Assembly (NCBI RefSeq): GCF_000698575.1
Contig: NZ_JFHD01000023.1
Location: 1-64,000, forward strand
Source of the DNA: Caballeronia zhejiangensis
GTDB lineage: Bacteria; Pseudomonadota; Gammaproteobacteria; Burkholderiales; Burkholderiaceae
Reading direction: 5' to 3'
Length of the DNA stretch: 64,000 bases
In this document: positions 43,602 to 52,265 of the stretch, piece by piece
How the letters are laid out: each line of letters begins with the position of its first letter
How positions within the stretch are numbered: the stretch's first letter is position 1
The notes under the pieces: model-generated
Told to the model about the DNA's origin: nothing
The model's input: only the letters and a program-made list of their open reading frames with translations
Database searches by the model: none
Translations under genes and position numbers: made by a program

Positions 43602-45140
43602 ATGCCTGGGTGCGACTCAGATCCTTCGCTTCATACGGCCCGAGCGCGAGTGCCTATGCCCGGGCGTGAAATCAACGGACACCGGCAATCCGGCGAAGCC
43701 ACGTCTGCCGACAATCTGAAACGTCCGCTGCGGCCGGCGTGCGCGCGGTTCGCGAGATGCGGACGGACGAGCCTGCGCATACGCCTGCTTCTTTGGCTGC
43801 TCGCGCCGCTTGCCCTTTTCGTGCTGATTACATCGATCGCTTCGTACGATTCCGCGTGCCGCACGGCGGACATGATGGAGGACGCGGCGCTCCTTGCCTC
43901 CGCACGGACCATCGGCGATGGCATCGAGTGGTCCGATCGCGAACTCACCGTCAAGATCGTGCCAGCGGCCCTCGAAATGTTCGAGTCGCCATATCGGGAT
44001 CGCGTGTATTACAAGGTCGTCGCCGAACGCGGCCGATTGCTCGGCGGCAGGCCGGAGCTTCCGATGCCCGAGCGCGAAAGCTCACATCCCGTTTATTTCG
44101 ACGCCGAGTTCGAGGGTACGAAGGTTCGCGCCATCTCTTATCCGCGTTTTCTGTTCGATGACGGCAAGGTGGTGGCGGCGCGGGTCATCGTCGCCAAGAC
44201 GCGGGCTTCGCGGCATGCCATGCGCGATCAGCTATGGCGCCCGCAGTTGCTGCGCGCATGCGTGATGCTCGCGCTGGTCGCCGCGCTCGTTCCGCTCGGT
44301 CTCGCGGCCGCGCTCCGTCCGCTGATGCGCCTGAAGGACGACCTCGCCGGGCGCTCGCCGCTGGAAATCGATCCGATGCGCGCGCAAGCTTTGCCACGCG
44401 AACTCCGGCCGATCGTCGACGCCCTCAATCAATGCATCGCGCAAGTCAGGCATCACGCGCGGACACAGCGCGATTTCGTGTCCGATGCGGCGCATCAGCT
44501 CAGCACGCCGCTCACGCTTCTCGACACTCAGATCCAATACGCTTGCCTGAACTGCGGCGGCGAGCGCGCATGCGAGATCGCGCTCAAGAGCGCGGGCCGG
44601 AGCATGAAAAAGATGAAAGCCGTAACGAAGCAACTGCTGATGCTCGCGCAGGCAGAGTCCACGCCCGAACCCATACGAACGATGACGGACATGACGGATG
44701 TCGTCGAGTCCGTGCTCGAAGAACTGATCGTGCTGGCGCAGCGGCGTGATATCGACCTTGGCGCAGCAACCGAACCGGGCACGATGGTGGCCGGCAACGC
44801 GGCGCTGCTGTCCGCGCTCGTGTCGAACCTCGTCGACAACGCCATTCGCTACACGCAGCCGGGCGGGCGCGTCACCGTGATCGTCAGGCGTTCGCACGAG
44901 CAGGTTCTGTTGCAGGTGGTCGACAACGGTCCGGGGCTTTCCGCCGAGGCACGCGCGCATGTGTTCGAGCGCTTCTATCGCGCGTCTGCTTTTACCGATG
45001 GCACCGGGCTCGGGCTGCCGATCGTGCGGGAGATCGCGCTGCGCCACGGCGGCACCGTCACGCTCGGGGCGGGCTACGCGCGTGCAGGATTGTCCGTGTC
45101 GGTCAGGCTGCCCGCATGGTCCGGCGGGGACATCCGATGA
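43602..45140 (+). CDS. Two-component sensor histidine kinase (TctE-like)
   Basis: A 512-residue inner-membrane sensor kinase. Two membrane segments lie at about residues 59-80 and 215-238 and enclose a periplasmic TctE-type sensor domain with FESPYRDRVYYKV and HPVYFDAEFEGTKVRA. The H-box is DAAHQLSTPLTLL with His298, using Ser where most relatives have Arg. The ATPase domain has NLVDNAIRYT, DNGPGL and GTGLGLPIV. Residues 1-58 are an unusually long, basic cytosolic extension; an alternative start is ATG 43656. It overlaps the response-regulator gene by 4 bases. The signal is unknown, possibly a carboxylate. Confidence 0.88.
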   Translation: MPGCDSDPSLHTARARVPMPGREINGHRQSGEATSADNLKRPLRPACARFARCGRTSLRIRLLLWLLAPLALFVLITSIASYDSACRTADMMEDAALLASARTIGDGIEWSDRELTVKIVPAALEMFESPYRDRVYYKVVAERGRLLGGRPELPMPERESSHPVYFDAEFEGTKVRAISYPRFLFDDGKVVAARVIVAKTRASRHAMRDQLWRPQLLRACVMLALVAALVPLGLAAALRPLMRLKDDLAGRSPLEIDPMRAQALPRELRPIVDALNQCIAQVRHHARTQRDFVSDAAHQLSTPLTLLDTQIQYACLNCGGERACEIALKSAGRSMKKMKAVTKQLLMLAQAESTPEPIRTMTDMTDVVESVLEELIVLAQRRDIDLGAATEPGTMVAGNAALLSALVSNLVDNAIRYTQPGGRVTVIVRRSHEQVLLQVVDNGPGLSAEARAHVFERFYRASAFTDGTGLGLPIVREIALRHGGTVTLGAGYARAGLSVSVRLPAWSGGDIR

Positions 45141-45808
45141 AGCTGCTGCTCGTCGAAGACAACGCCGAGCTGGCGCACTGGATCGTGAGTCTGTTGAAGG
45201 CGGATTCTTTCATCGTCGATCATGTGCCGAACGCGGAATGCGCCACGTCGATCCTCAATCAATGCACCTACGATGTCGTGTTGCTGGACATGCGCCTGCC
45301 CGCGATGAGCGGCAAGGAACTGCTCGGACGGCTGCGGCGCCGCGGCGACACCGTGCCCGTACTGATGCTGACCGCGCACGGATCGATCGAGGACAAGGTG
45401 GAATGCTTCGCAGCGGGCGCGGACGATTTCGTCGTCAAGCCTTTCGATGCGCGTGAACTGGTGGCCCGCATCAAGGCTCTGGTGCGTCGTCAGAGCGCGC
45501 AGAAAGCCGTCGCGCTGATGTGCGGCGATCTCCGGTATGCATTCGCCACGCGCGAGTTCAGCTATCGGGGCGCGCCCATTTCGCTGCGACGTCGCGAGCA
45601 CGCGATTCTCGAAGCGCTGATCCTGCGGCAGGACAAGACCGTGTCGAAGTCGATGCTGATGGAATGCATCTTCAGTCTCGACGATGTCGCCAGCGCCGAT
45701 GCCATCGACATCTATATTCATCGCTTGCGCAAGCGGCTGGCCGAAACGAACGCGCAGATCATGACGTTGCGCGGTCTCGGCTATATCCTGCGCGCACGCG
45801 AAGAATGA
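45137..45808 (+). CDS. OmpR-family response regulator (TctD-like)
   Basis: A 223-residue response regulator with a receiver domain (LVEDNAEL acidic pocket, phosphoacceptor Asp51 in LLDMRLPAMSG, Lys101 in FVVKPF) and a C-terminal winged-helix DNA-binding domain (IHRLRKRLAETNAQIMTLRG). It starts inside the kinase stop codon (ATGA overlap), so the pair is translated together. TctD proteins usually regulate tricarboxylate transport genes, but none lie next to it here. Confidence 0.92.
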   Translation: MKLLLVEDNAELAHWIVSLLKADSFIVDHVPNAECATSILNQCTYDVVLLDMRLPAMSGKELLGRLRRRGDTVPVLMLTAHGSIEDKVECFAAGADDFVVKPFDARELVARIKALVRRQSAQKAVALMCGDLRYAFATREFSYRGAPISLRRREHAILEALILRQDKTVSKSMLMECIFSLDDVASADAIDIYIHRLRKRLAETNAQIMTLRGLGYILRAREE

Positions 45809-46023
45809 TCGATGTGTGCGCTCGGTGACAATACTTAGATATGCGTAGCACGCGCGATAGCGCCGTGAAAGATTCGAGCGGCTAGGATGCGTTTCATGTT
45901 CCGCGACAAGCGCGAATGATGCGCTGACCGGAACAGTCGGACGTCATGTGCGCGTGAATCGCGTTTCACTTCTTGACATGGCGCGCCGGACCATTGCGAC
46001 CACTATCGGGGGTGCATGAAGTT
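45809..46023. other. Short intergenic region after the two-component genes
   Basis: About 215 bases. An inverted repeat TGTTCCG (45897-45903) and CGGAACA (45929-45935) surrounds GC-rich sequence; there is no T-run. It could be a weak terminator or an operator for the following small genes. I see no gene. Confidence 0.3.
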
Positions 46024-46239
46024 ATGTCGATCAACATTCTGGTTGTTGCTTTTCTGCTCGCAGCGGCGGTCATGCTGTGCTGTTCGATCGTGGAGTACGT
46101 CGCGGTCTTGAGAATCATCCGGGACGACGCGCCCTTGCCGCAGACGCCGCGTGGACCGCTGGCGAAATCCGACCGGTTCTTCTGTCTCAGCGCGCTTCTG
46201 TGTTTCGTTTCGCTGGCTTGTCTTCTGCTTGTCGATTGA
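46024..46239 (+). CDS. Small two-helix membrane protein, unknown
   Basis: A 71-residue protein with two hydrophobic segments, about residues 3-25 (INILVVAFLLAAAVMLCCSI) and 52-70, joined by a polar loop with RDDAPLPQTPRGPLAKSDR. No family is recognised. It starts at the ATG at 46024 and precedes the 152-residue gene at 46261 by 21 bases, so the two may be co-transcribed. It could be an inner-membrane small protein tied to the nearby two-component system, but nothing in the sequence proves this. Confidence 0.55.
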   Translation: MSINILVVAFLLAAAVMLCCSIVEYVAVLRIIRDDAPLPQTPRGPLAKSDRFFCLSALLCFVSLACLLLVD

Positions 46240-46260
46240 ACGCCACGAGGAGTCGAGACG

Positions 46261-46719
46261 ATGTCGAACACGAAAATACGAAGGCTCCCGAAACCGTCGC
46301 GAGACCGGAACGCCAGAATCTACTGGCTGCCGATGCCGCGCGTCGAGGCGGACAAAGTCATCCTTCAATGCCGGATCGCACTCGAATCGGTCAAGCGTGG
46401 CCGGGCGAGTCTGATCGAGGCGCAGTGCATCGCGCAGGCCGTGCTGCTGTCGGGACTCTTGACCGAGGCGGGCTTCGGCATTCTGGACCGCGCGACGCTC
46501 GATGAAGTGCAGGGCGACGTGCTCGCGTTGCTCGACCGCGGCCTGACGGTCGGCGACTGGCGCCTTCCCGCGACTGCGGTGCCGCGGCTCACTGCGGTGA
46601 TCAACGAGCACGACCGGCAGATGAGAGAAGTGTGTCTTTCAGCGGTCATCGAATGCAACGAGCATCTCGAACGTTTCATCGCGACGTTGCCGCGCCCGAG
46701 CGATTCGCCCACGCATTGA
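46261..46719 (+). CDS. Hypothetical protein of 152 residues
   Basis: A soluble, largely helical protein with a basic N-terminus (TKIRRLPKPSRDRNARIYW) followed by an amphipathic helical body with RGRASLIEAQCIAQAVLLSG. I do not recognise a conserved domain. Small proteins of this type are found in Burkholderiaceae and are sometimes labelled regulators without evidence. A GAGTCGAG region upstream offers a weak ribosome-binding site. It is followed by the convergent LivJ-like gene. Confidence 0.6.
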   Translation: MSNTKIRRLPKPSRDRNARIYWLPMPRVEADKVILQCRIALESVKRGRASLIEAQCIAQAVLLSGLLTEAGFGILDRATLDEVQGDVLALLDRGLTVGDWRLPATAVPRLTAVINEHDRQMREVCLSAVIECNEHLERFIATLPRPSDSPTH

Positions 46720-46755
46720 AACGCTTCGCGCGGGCGGCCGCGCGAAGCGTTTCGA

Positions 46756-47910
46756 TCACATGCCGTGCTTCGTCACGACCGATTCCCACTGCCCGTTCTT
46801 CACCTGATACAGCGTCGACGATGCGTTCTTCAACGCGCCGTTGTCGTCGAACGCGATCGGCCCCGTGATGCCGTCGAACTTGTTGGTCTTCAGCACCGGC
46901 CGGTACACGTTCGGATCGATGGAATTGGCTTTCTGCATCGCGTTGATCGCGGCCCACGCGGCGTCGTAGCCGAACGGCGCATACGACAGGATCGCGACGC
47001 CGAAGCGCTTCTGGAACTTCTCGCTGAATGCCTTGCCTTCGGGCGGCTTGTCGAGCGGGCTGCCGTATTCCCACGCCTGCGCGCCCTCGGCGGCGTCGCC
47101 GGCGAGCTTGAGGAAATCCGCGTCCATCACGCCGCCGCCGCCCACGAACTGCGCGTTCATGCCGAGCTGCTTCATCCGCTTGACGACCGCCGCCGCCTGC
47201 CGGTCGAGGCCGCCGAAGAAGATCAGATCCGCGTTGGTCGACTTGATGCGCGTCAGTTGCGCGCTGAAATCGACGGTCTGATTGTCGCTGTATTCGCGCG
47301 TGACGATCGTGCCGCCTTTCGCCTTCACCGCCTTCTCGAACTCGTCGGCCTCGCCCTGACCGAAGGCCGTGCGATCGTCGATGATCGCGATGCGCTTCGC
47401 CTTCGTCGTCGTCACCGCGTAGACGCCGGCGTTGCCCGCGTTCTGCGCGTCGCTGGAAATCACCGTGAACATGTTCGCGAGGCCGCGCGTCGTGATGGTG
47501 GGATTGGTCGCGGCGGGATCGATCGTCGGGATGCCGGCGTTGTTGTAGATCGGCGATGCGGGCAGCGTCGTGCCCGAATTGAAGTGTCCGACGACGACGA
47601 CCACGCCATCGTCGACGAGCTTCTGCGCCGCCTGCACGCCGACGCGCGGATCGGCCTGATCGTCTTCCGCGCGGATCTCGAACTTGGCCGTCTTGCCACC
47701 GATCGTGATCTTTTTCGCGTTGGCTTCATCGAGCGCGAGCTGCACGCCGTTCTGGAGATCCTTCCCGTAACCCGCGTTCGCGCCGGTCAGCGGCGCCGCG
47801 AAACCCACTTTCACCGGAAGTTCGTCGGCGCTCGCGGCAAAAGGCACGGCGCCGAGCGTGGCCGCGGCGCACGCCACGAGCCATGCCAAAGGTCTGGTAC
47901 GGAAGCGCAT
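46756..47910 (-). CDS. Branched-chain amino-acid ABC substrate-binding protein (LivJ type)
   Basis: A 384-residue periplasmic protein with signal peptide (about residues 1-25, ending FAASA) and the type I periplasmic-binding fold. Landmarks are VKVGFAAPLTGANAGYGKDL at the mature N-terminus, VVVVGHFNSGTTLPASPIYN, and the central AIIDDRTAFGQGEADEFEKA. It resembles LivJ/LivK and Burkholderia orthologues that bind leucine, isoleucine or valine. No livHMGF genes are present in the window. It is divergent from the MarR regulator across about 290 bases. Confidence 0.88.
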   Translation of the reverse strand: MRFRTRPLAWLVACAAATLGAVPFAASADELPVKVGFAAPLTGANAGYGKDLQNGVQLALDEANAKKITIGGKTAKFEIRAEDDQADPRVGVQAAQKLVDDGVVVVVGHFNSGTTLPASPIYNNAGIPTIDPAATNPTITTRGLANMFTVISSDAQNAGNAGVYAVTTTKAKRIAIIDDRTAFGQGEADEFEKAVKAKGGTIVTREYSDNQTVDFSAQLTRIKSTNADLIFFGGLDRQAAAVVKRMKQLGMNAQFVGGGGVMDADFLKLAGDAAEGAQAWEYGSPLDKPPEGKAFSEKFQKRFGVAILSYAPFGYDAAWAAINAMQKANSIDPNVYRPVLKTNKFDGITGPIAFDDNGALKNASSTLYQVKNGQWESVVTKHGM

Positions 47911-48163
47911 GGTTTTCCCTCTCCTTTTTGATCTGGCAAATCGAAATCGAATGGAACGCCCTGGCATCGGACAAGCGAAATGTAGGGAGCCAATTTCGGC
48001 GCGTCTTGGTGTTTAGTCGCGCGTCCGATGCGGATTTCGGCATAGGCCCGATACGCCGCGATCTCAACCCCATGGCGGCTTCGGGCGTTTCGCCGATGCG
48101 CCGCGCGCGACGATTCCCGACCATCCGCGAGACGCTGCTATCGGGCCGATTGAATCCCGCCGC

Positions 48164-48183
48164 TTGACAAAGTGCATATGCAC
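48164..48183 (+). promoter_or_regulatory. MarR-gene promoter with palindromic operator
   Basis: TTGACA at 48164-48169 is followed by the perfect palindrome GTGCATATGCAC (48172-48183). A nearly identical palindrome GTGCGTATGCAC occurs at 48680-48691, upstream of the SDR gene. Two sites of this type at the regulator and its neighbour suggest MarR autoregulation plus control of the SDR-thiolase genes. Confidence 0.6.
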
Positions 48184-48199
48184 AAATATTCTGCGTGGC

Positions 48200-48628
48200 A
48201 TGACTTCCAACTCTTCTCCTCTCGACTGCAACTGTTTTGCGATCCGTCAGGCGGCGCGTTATGTGTCGCAAATGTACGAGCGGCATTTGAGCGTAGCGGG
48301 CATCACGGCGGCGCAGTTCACGATTCTCGCGGCGATCGGGCGCAAGCCCGGCGTGCAGATGCTCGAACTCGCCGATTCGATGGTGATGGACCGCACGACG
48401 CTCGTGCGTGCGCTCAAGCCCTTGCAGCGCGACGGTCTCGTCGAAGCGGCGCAGGAATCGGCGAGTTCGCGCGCGGTCGGCTTGCGTCTCACGGCAACCG
48501 GCAAGGAAACGCTCGTGAAGGCAGCGGCGCAATGGCGCGCGGCGCAGGCGGAATTCGAAACGAAGTTCGGCGAGAAACGCGCGAAGGCATTGCGCCAGTC
48601 GCTGTTCGAATTGACGACGATGGAGTGA
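48200..48628 (+). CDS. MarR-family transcriptional regulator
   Basis: A 142-residue winged-helix MarR-type regulator. The DNA-binding helices read MLELADSMVMDRTTLVRALK, and the wing contains RAVGLRLTATGKE. The N-terminal helix holds three nearby cysteines or polar residues (DCNCFAIRQAARY), a possible redox or ligand sensor, which is inference. The ATG at 48200 fits the palindrome-bearing promoter just upstream. The SDR and thiolase genes follow in the same direction. Confidence 0.87.
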   Translation: MTSNSSPLDCNCFAIRQAARYVSQMYERHLSVAGITAAQFTILAAIGRKPGVQMLELADSMVMDRTTLVRALKPLQRDGLVEAAQESASSRAVGLRLTATGKETLVKAAAQWRAAQAEFETKFGEKRAKALRQSLFELTTME

Positions 48629-48679
48629 GTTGATCAAGCGCTGGCTCGCCGCGTGCGAGCCTTTTATTCATCGGCATTA

Positions 48680-48691
48680 GTGCGTATGCAC
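48680..48691 (+). promoter_or_regulatory. Second MarR-type palindrome upstream of the SDR gene
   Basis: GTGCGTATGCAC, one mismatch from a perfect palindrome and from the copy at 48172-48183. It lies 19 bases before the SDR start codon, consistent with repression of the SDR-thiolase transcript. Confidence 0.55.
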
Positions 48692-48709
48692 AATCAAGCG
48701 GAGCAAATC

Positions 48710-49417
48710 ATGCAGGTCAAAGGAAAAGTGGTACTCGTCACCGGCGCCAATCGCGGGCTCGGCAAGCAATTTGCGAAGTCGTTGATCGAAGCGGGCGCGG
48801 CGAAGGTTTATGCGGCCGCGCGCGATCCGAAGAGCGTCGACATTCCGGGCGTCGAAGCGATCCGCCTCGACGTGACGAACGCCGCCGACATCGCGGAAGC
48901 AGCGGCGACCTACACCGACGTCCAAGTGATCGTCAACAACGCGGGCGTGACGACGCGCGGCTTGCTCGTCGATCCGGCATCGACGCAAGGCATTCGCGAT
49001 CTGCTCGAAATCAACACGTTCGGCCCCATCGCGCTCACGCAGGCATTCGCGCCCGTGCTGAAGAAGAACGGCGGCGGCGCGGTCATCAACGTTCTTTCGG
49101 TGCTGAGCTGGGTCTCGTTGCCGGCGGGCGGCGCGTATCACATCTCGAAGGCGGCGGCGTGGGCGGCCACGAACGCCCTGCGCGAGGAATTGCGCGAGCA
49201 GGGCACGCTCGTCGTGGCGGCGCATCCCGGTTACATCGATACCGACATGACCGCGCAAGTCACCGCGCCGAAATCGACGCCGGAACATGTCGTGCGCGAA
49301 GTGCTCGCGGCGGTGGAGAAGAATCAGGAAGAAGTGCTCGTCGATGACACCGGGCGCGCGGTCAAGCAATCGCTGTCGACCGACGCCCCCATCTACCTCA
49401 CCGGCATTCCGCGCTGA
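48710..49417 (+). CDS. Short-chain dehydrogenase/reductase
   Basis: A 235-residue classical SDR. The cofactor motif is VTGANRGLGKQ (TGxxxGxG, residues 11-18), the structural NNAG motif follows, and the active site is YHISK with an upstream Ser. It probably uses NAD(P)H to reduce or oxidise a carbonyl or alcohol; the substrate is unknown. It lies downstream of a MarR gene with a matching operator palindrome and 13 bases upstream of a thiolase, suggesting a small inducible catabolic unit. Confidence 0.88.
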   Translation: MQVKGKVVLVTGANRGLGKQFAKSLIEAGAAKVYAAARDPKSVDIPGVEAIRLDVTNAADIAEAAATYTDVQVIVNNAGVTTRGLLVDPASTQGIRDLLEINTFGPIALTQAFAPVLKKNGGGAVINVLSVLSWVSLPAGGAYHISKAAAWAATNALREELREQGTLVVAAHPGYIDTDMTAQVTAPKSTPEHVVREVLAAVEKNQEEVLVDDTGRAVKQSLSTDAPIYLTGIPR

Positions 49418-49430
49418 TCGGAGGCTCGCC

Positions 49431-50624
49431 ATGTTTGCGCAGGACATCGTGTTGTGTCATCCGGTGCGTACGGCGATCGGCGCGTTCGGCGGCTCGCTGA
49501 AGGACACGCCGGCCGTCGATCTGGGCGCGGCCGTCATCGCGGAAACGTTGCGGCGCGCGGGTTCGGCGCTCGATCCGTCATCGGTGGATTCGGTCGTGTT
49601 CGGCAACGTCATTCAGGCGGGCAACCGCATGAATCCGGCGCGACAGGCGTCGGTCGGCGGCGGCGTGCCGGTTTCCGTGCCCGCGCTGACGGTCAATCGC
49701 GTGTGCGGCTCCGGCGCGCAGGCCGTGGCGACGGCGGCGACGGAAATCGCGGCGGGCGTCTCGCGGCTTGCCATCGCGGGCGGCATGGAGAACATGGACC
49801 GCGCGCCGTATCTGCTCGATGGCGGTCGTCGCGGTTATCGCATGGGCAACGCGCAGATCTACGACAGCCTGCTGCGCGACGGTCTCGTCGATGCGTTCTC
49901 GGGCGAGCATTCGGGCTGGCACACGGAAGATCTCGTGTCGAAGTTCGATATCACGCGCGAGGCGCAGGATCGCTGGGCCGAGCGCTCGCAGCAGTCGTTT
50001 GCGGCGGCGCAGAAGGACGGCGCGTTCGATGCGGAAATCGTCGGCGTCGATGTGAAGGCGGGCAAGGAAACCGTTGCGTTTGCGCGCGATGAGCAGCCGC
50101 GTCCCGACACGAATTTCGCGGCGCTGGAGAAATTGCGTCCGGCATTCCGTCCCAACGGCACGATTACGGCCGGCAATGCGCCGGGGCTGAACAGCGGCGC
50201 ATCGGCGATGATCGTGACGAGCCGCAACGAAGCGGACGCGCGCGGCATCGAACCGTTCGTGCGCCTGGCGGCGTTCGGCGTCGCGGCCGTCGAGCCGGGG
50301 ATGTTCGGGCTCGGTCCGGTGCCCGCCGTGCAGCAGGCGTTGCAGCGCGCGGGATGGACGCTCGGCGATGTCGAGCGCTTCGAGATCAACGAAGCGTTCG
50401 CGGCGGTGCCGATCGCGGTGGCGCGAACGCTCGGCGTGCCCGACGACATCGTCAACGTCGAAGGCGGCGCGATCGCGCACGGTCATCCGATCGGCGCGAC
50501 GGGCGCCGTGCTGACGACGCGCCTCGCCCACGCGATGCGCCGCGACGGCGTGAAGCGCGCGATCGTGACGCTGTGCATCGGCGGCGGGCAGGGCATCGCG
50601 CTCGCGCTGGAAGCGATCGCGTAG
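49431..50624 (+). CDS. Acetyl-CoA acetyltransferase (thiolase)
   Basis: A 397-residue thiolase. The acylated cysteine is Cys92 in NRVCGSGAQAV, the catalytic histidine region is NEAFAAVP, and the C-terminal pair is GHPIGATGA and LCIGGGQGIAL. It condenses or cleaves acyl-CoA with acetyl-CoA. A TCGGAGG ribosome-binding site sits 7 bases before the ATG at 49431. It may use acetoacetyl-CoA derived from carnitine degradation elsewhere in the window, but its own operon points to a different MarR-controlled pathway. Confidence 0.92.
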   Translation: MFAQDIVLCHPVRTAIGAFGGSLKDTPAVDLGAAVIAETLRRAGSALDPSSVDSVVFGNVIQAGNRMNPARQASVGGGVPVSVPALTVNRVCGSGAQAVATAATEIAAGVSRLAIAGGMENMDRAPYLLDGGRRGYRMGNAQIYDSLLRDGLVDAFSGEHSGWHTEDLVSKFDITREAQDRWAERSQQSFAAAQKDGAFDAEIVGVDVKAGKETVAFARDEQPRPDTNFAALEKLRPAFRPNGTITAGNAPGLNSGASAMIVTSRNEADARGIEPFVRLAAFGVAAVEPGMFGLGPVPAVQQALQRAGWTLGDVERFEINEAFAAVPIAVARTLGVPDDIVNVEGGAIAHGHPIGATGAVLTTRLAHAMRRDGVKRAIVTLCIGGGQGIALALEAIA

Positions 50625-50633
50625 GCGTTCGCG

Positions 50634-51050
50634 TCAGCGCTTCGCGTTCTTCTGCATGTCATCGAAACCCGCCGCGGCTTGCTGCACGTCCGGCGGGAAA
50701 TCGTCCATCTCCATGACCTGCCGCACTTCGATCATCTCCGTATCCGATCCGGGGCAACGCTTCGCCCATTCGATCGCTTCCTCGCGCGACTTCACCTGGA
50801 CCATCCAGTAGCCGCCGAGCACTTCCTTCGCTTCGGCGAACGGTCCGTCGATGACGCGCGGCTTGCCGCCTTCGAACGTGACGCGCGCGCCCATCGACGG
50901 CGGATGCAGTCCGTCGAGCGCGAGCAGCACGCCGGCCTTCTGCAATTCCTCGTTGTATTTCATCATTGCGGCGACGGCTTCGGCGCTCGGCATCGTGCCC
51001 GGTTCGGCGCTTTCGTAGCCGCGCGGAATCATCAGCATCATGAATCGCAT
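50634..51050 (-). CDS. YCII-family (DGPF) protein
   Basis: A 138-residue YCII-related protein with the usual signature: MRFMMLMIPRGYESAEPG at the start, then MKYNEELQKAGVLLALDGLH and the DGPFAEAKEVLGGYW motif that gives the DGPF name. Such proteins resemble ferredoxin-like small enzymes or partners of ECF sigma factors; no sigma-factor gene is adjacent here. The ATG at 51050 was chosen for the MRFMMLM opening. It converges on the thiolase gene. Confidence 0.85.
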   Translation of the reverse strand: MRFMMLMIPRGYESAEPGTMPSAEAVAAMMKYNEELQKAGVLLALDGLHPPSMGARVTFEGGKPRVIDGPFAEAKEVLGGYWMVQVKSREEAIEWAKRCPGSDTEMIEVRQVMEMDDFPPDVQQAAAGFDDMQKNAKR

Positions 51051-51202
51051 GTGGATCGCTCCTGGAAGTTGGTGCATTTATCGAGCGTCTTCGGTACGCT
51101 CACACCTAACGACGAGCAACATGACACGAGATCGACATGCCCGCCCTTAAGCGTTTTTCCCTAGTCGATTGCTGTTGCCTTCGCGACCCGTAAGATCAAA
51201 TA

Positions 51203-51218
51203 ATGTAATCCATTACAT
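51203..51218. promoter_or_regulatory. LacI-type operator palindrome
   Basis: ATGTAAT-CC-ATTACAT is a perfect inverted repeat with a two-base centre, 25 bases before the LacI-family start codon. Most LacI-family sites have CG at the centre, so CC is slightly atypical. It probably mediates autoregulation and control of the downstream ABC cassette. Confidence 0.65.
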
Positions 51219-51243
51219 CTCGATCGCGACGCGCGGCAAAGCG

Positions 51244-52263
51244 ATGTCAGATACGGTTCGACCACGCGAAGAAGTATCGATTGCCGACGTCGCTGAACGC
51301 GCGGGCGTGTCGGTCGCGACCGTATCGCGCGTGCTCAACGGACACACGAACGTTCGCGAGACGACGCGCGAAAAAGTGCTCGAAGCGGTCGCGACGAGCG
51401 GCTATCGCATCAACGAGCTGGCGCGCAATCTGCGCACGGCCGAAAGCCGCCTGCTCCTCACGATGGTCCCCGACTTCGGCAATCCGTTCTATTCGGCGAT
51501 CGTGCGCGGCATCGACAGCGTCGCGCGTCAGAACGGCTACTTCATGCTGCTGTGCGATACCGGCGCGGACCCGTTGCGCGAGCGAAGCTATTTCGATCTG
51601 CTGCGCGGCCGCCGCGCCGATGGCGCCATCTGTCTCGATCCCGCCGCCGTGCAAAAAGCGCTCGCCGAAGAAGCGTCGACGCTGCCGTGGGTCGCGTGCT
51701 GCGAGTTCGATCCGGCGGCGGGCGTGCCGTACGTCGGCATCGACAATCATCTCGCCGCGGGCGATGTCGTGCGTTATCTGACGGCGAAGGGGCATCGGCG
51801 CATTGCGCTCATCAACTCGGGTCAGGGTTATCTGTATGGACGACAGCGGCTCGCGGGCTATCGCGATGCGTTGATCGAAGCCGGCATCGAGCCGCGCGCG
51901 GAGTGGCTGATCGAACTCGACAGCCTCGATTACGACGCGGGCGAGCGCGCGGCCGCGCAACTCGCATCGTTGGGCGATGCGCGTCCGACGGCCGCCTTCG
52001 CCGTGTCGGACACGCTCGCCATCGGCGTGATGAACGGCTTTCGCGGCGCGGGCTTTTCAGTGCCCGACGATGTCGCTGTCGTCGGCTTCGACGATATCGC
52101 CGTTGCCGCGCATGTCGATCCGCCGCTCACGACCGTTTCGCAGCCGATGCAACTGCTCGGCGAAACCGCAGCCGACCTGCTGCTCAAGCGCCTGCGCGAC
52201 CCGCGCGCGGATGTGCCGGGCGTGCTGCTGCCGCATCGGCTGATTCGAAGAAGGAGCGCGTGA
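51244..52263 (+). CDS. LacI-family transcriptional repressor
   Basis: A 339-residue LacI/RbsR-type repressor. The N-terminal helix-turn-helix and hinge region reads SIADVAERAGVSVATVSRVL and the hinge helix follows; the effector domain is of the ribose-binding type with PDFGNPFYSAIVRGID and VGFDDIAVAAHVDPPLTTV. It begins the sugar-transport operon; the ATPase gene starts 2 bases after its stop. The inducer would be a sugar, cyclitol or metabolite of it. Confidence 0.92.
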   Translation: MSDTVRPREEVSIADVAERAGVSVATVSRVLNGHTNVRETTREKVLEAVATSGYRINELARNLRTAESRLLLTMVPDFGNPFYSAIVRGIDSVARQNGYFMLLCDTGADPLRERSYFDLLRGRRADGAICLDPAAVQKALAEEASTLPWVACCEFDPAAGVPYVGIDNHLAAGDVVRYLTAKGHRRIALINSGQGYLYGRQRLAGYRDALIEAGIEPRAEWLIELDSLDYDAGERAAAQLASLGDARPTAAFAVSDTLAIGVMNGFRGAGFSVPDDVAVVGFDDIAVAAHVDPPLTTVSQPMQLLGETAADLLLKRLRDPRADVPGVLLPHRLIRRRSA

Positions 52264-52265
52264 CG

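Noticed and set aside
45897..45935. TGTTCCG/CGGAACA inverted repeat as a terminator of the response-regulator gene
   Set aside because: There is no T-run and the loop is long, so termination cannot be supported; it is only noted in the intergenic entry.
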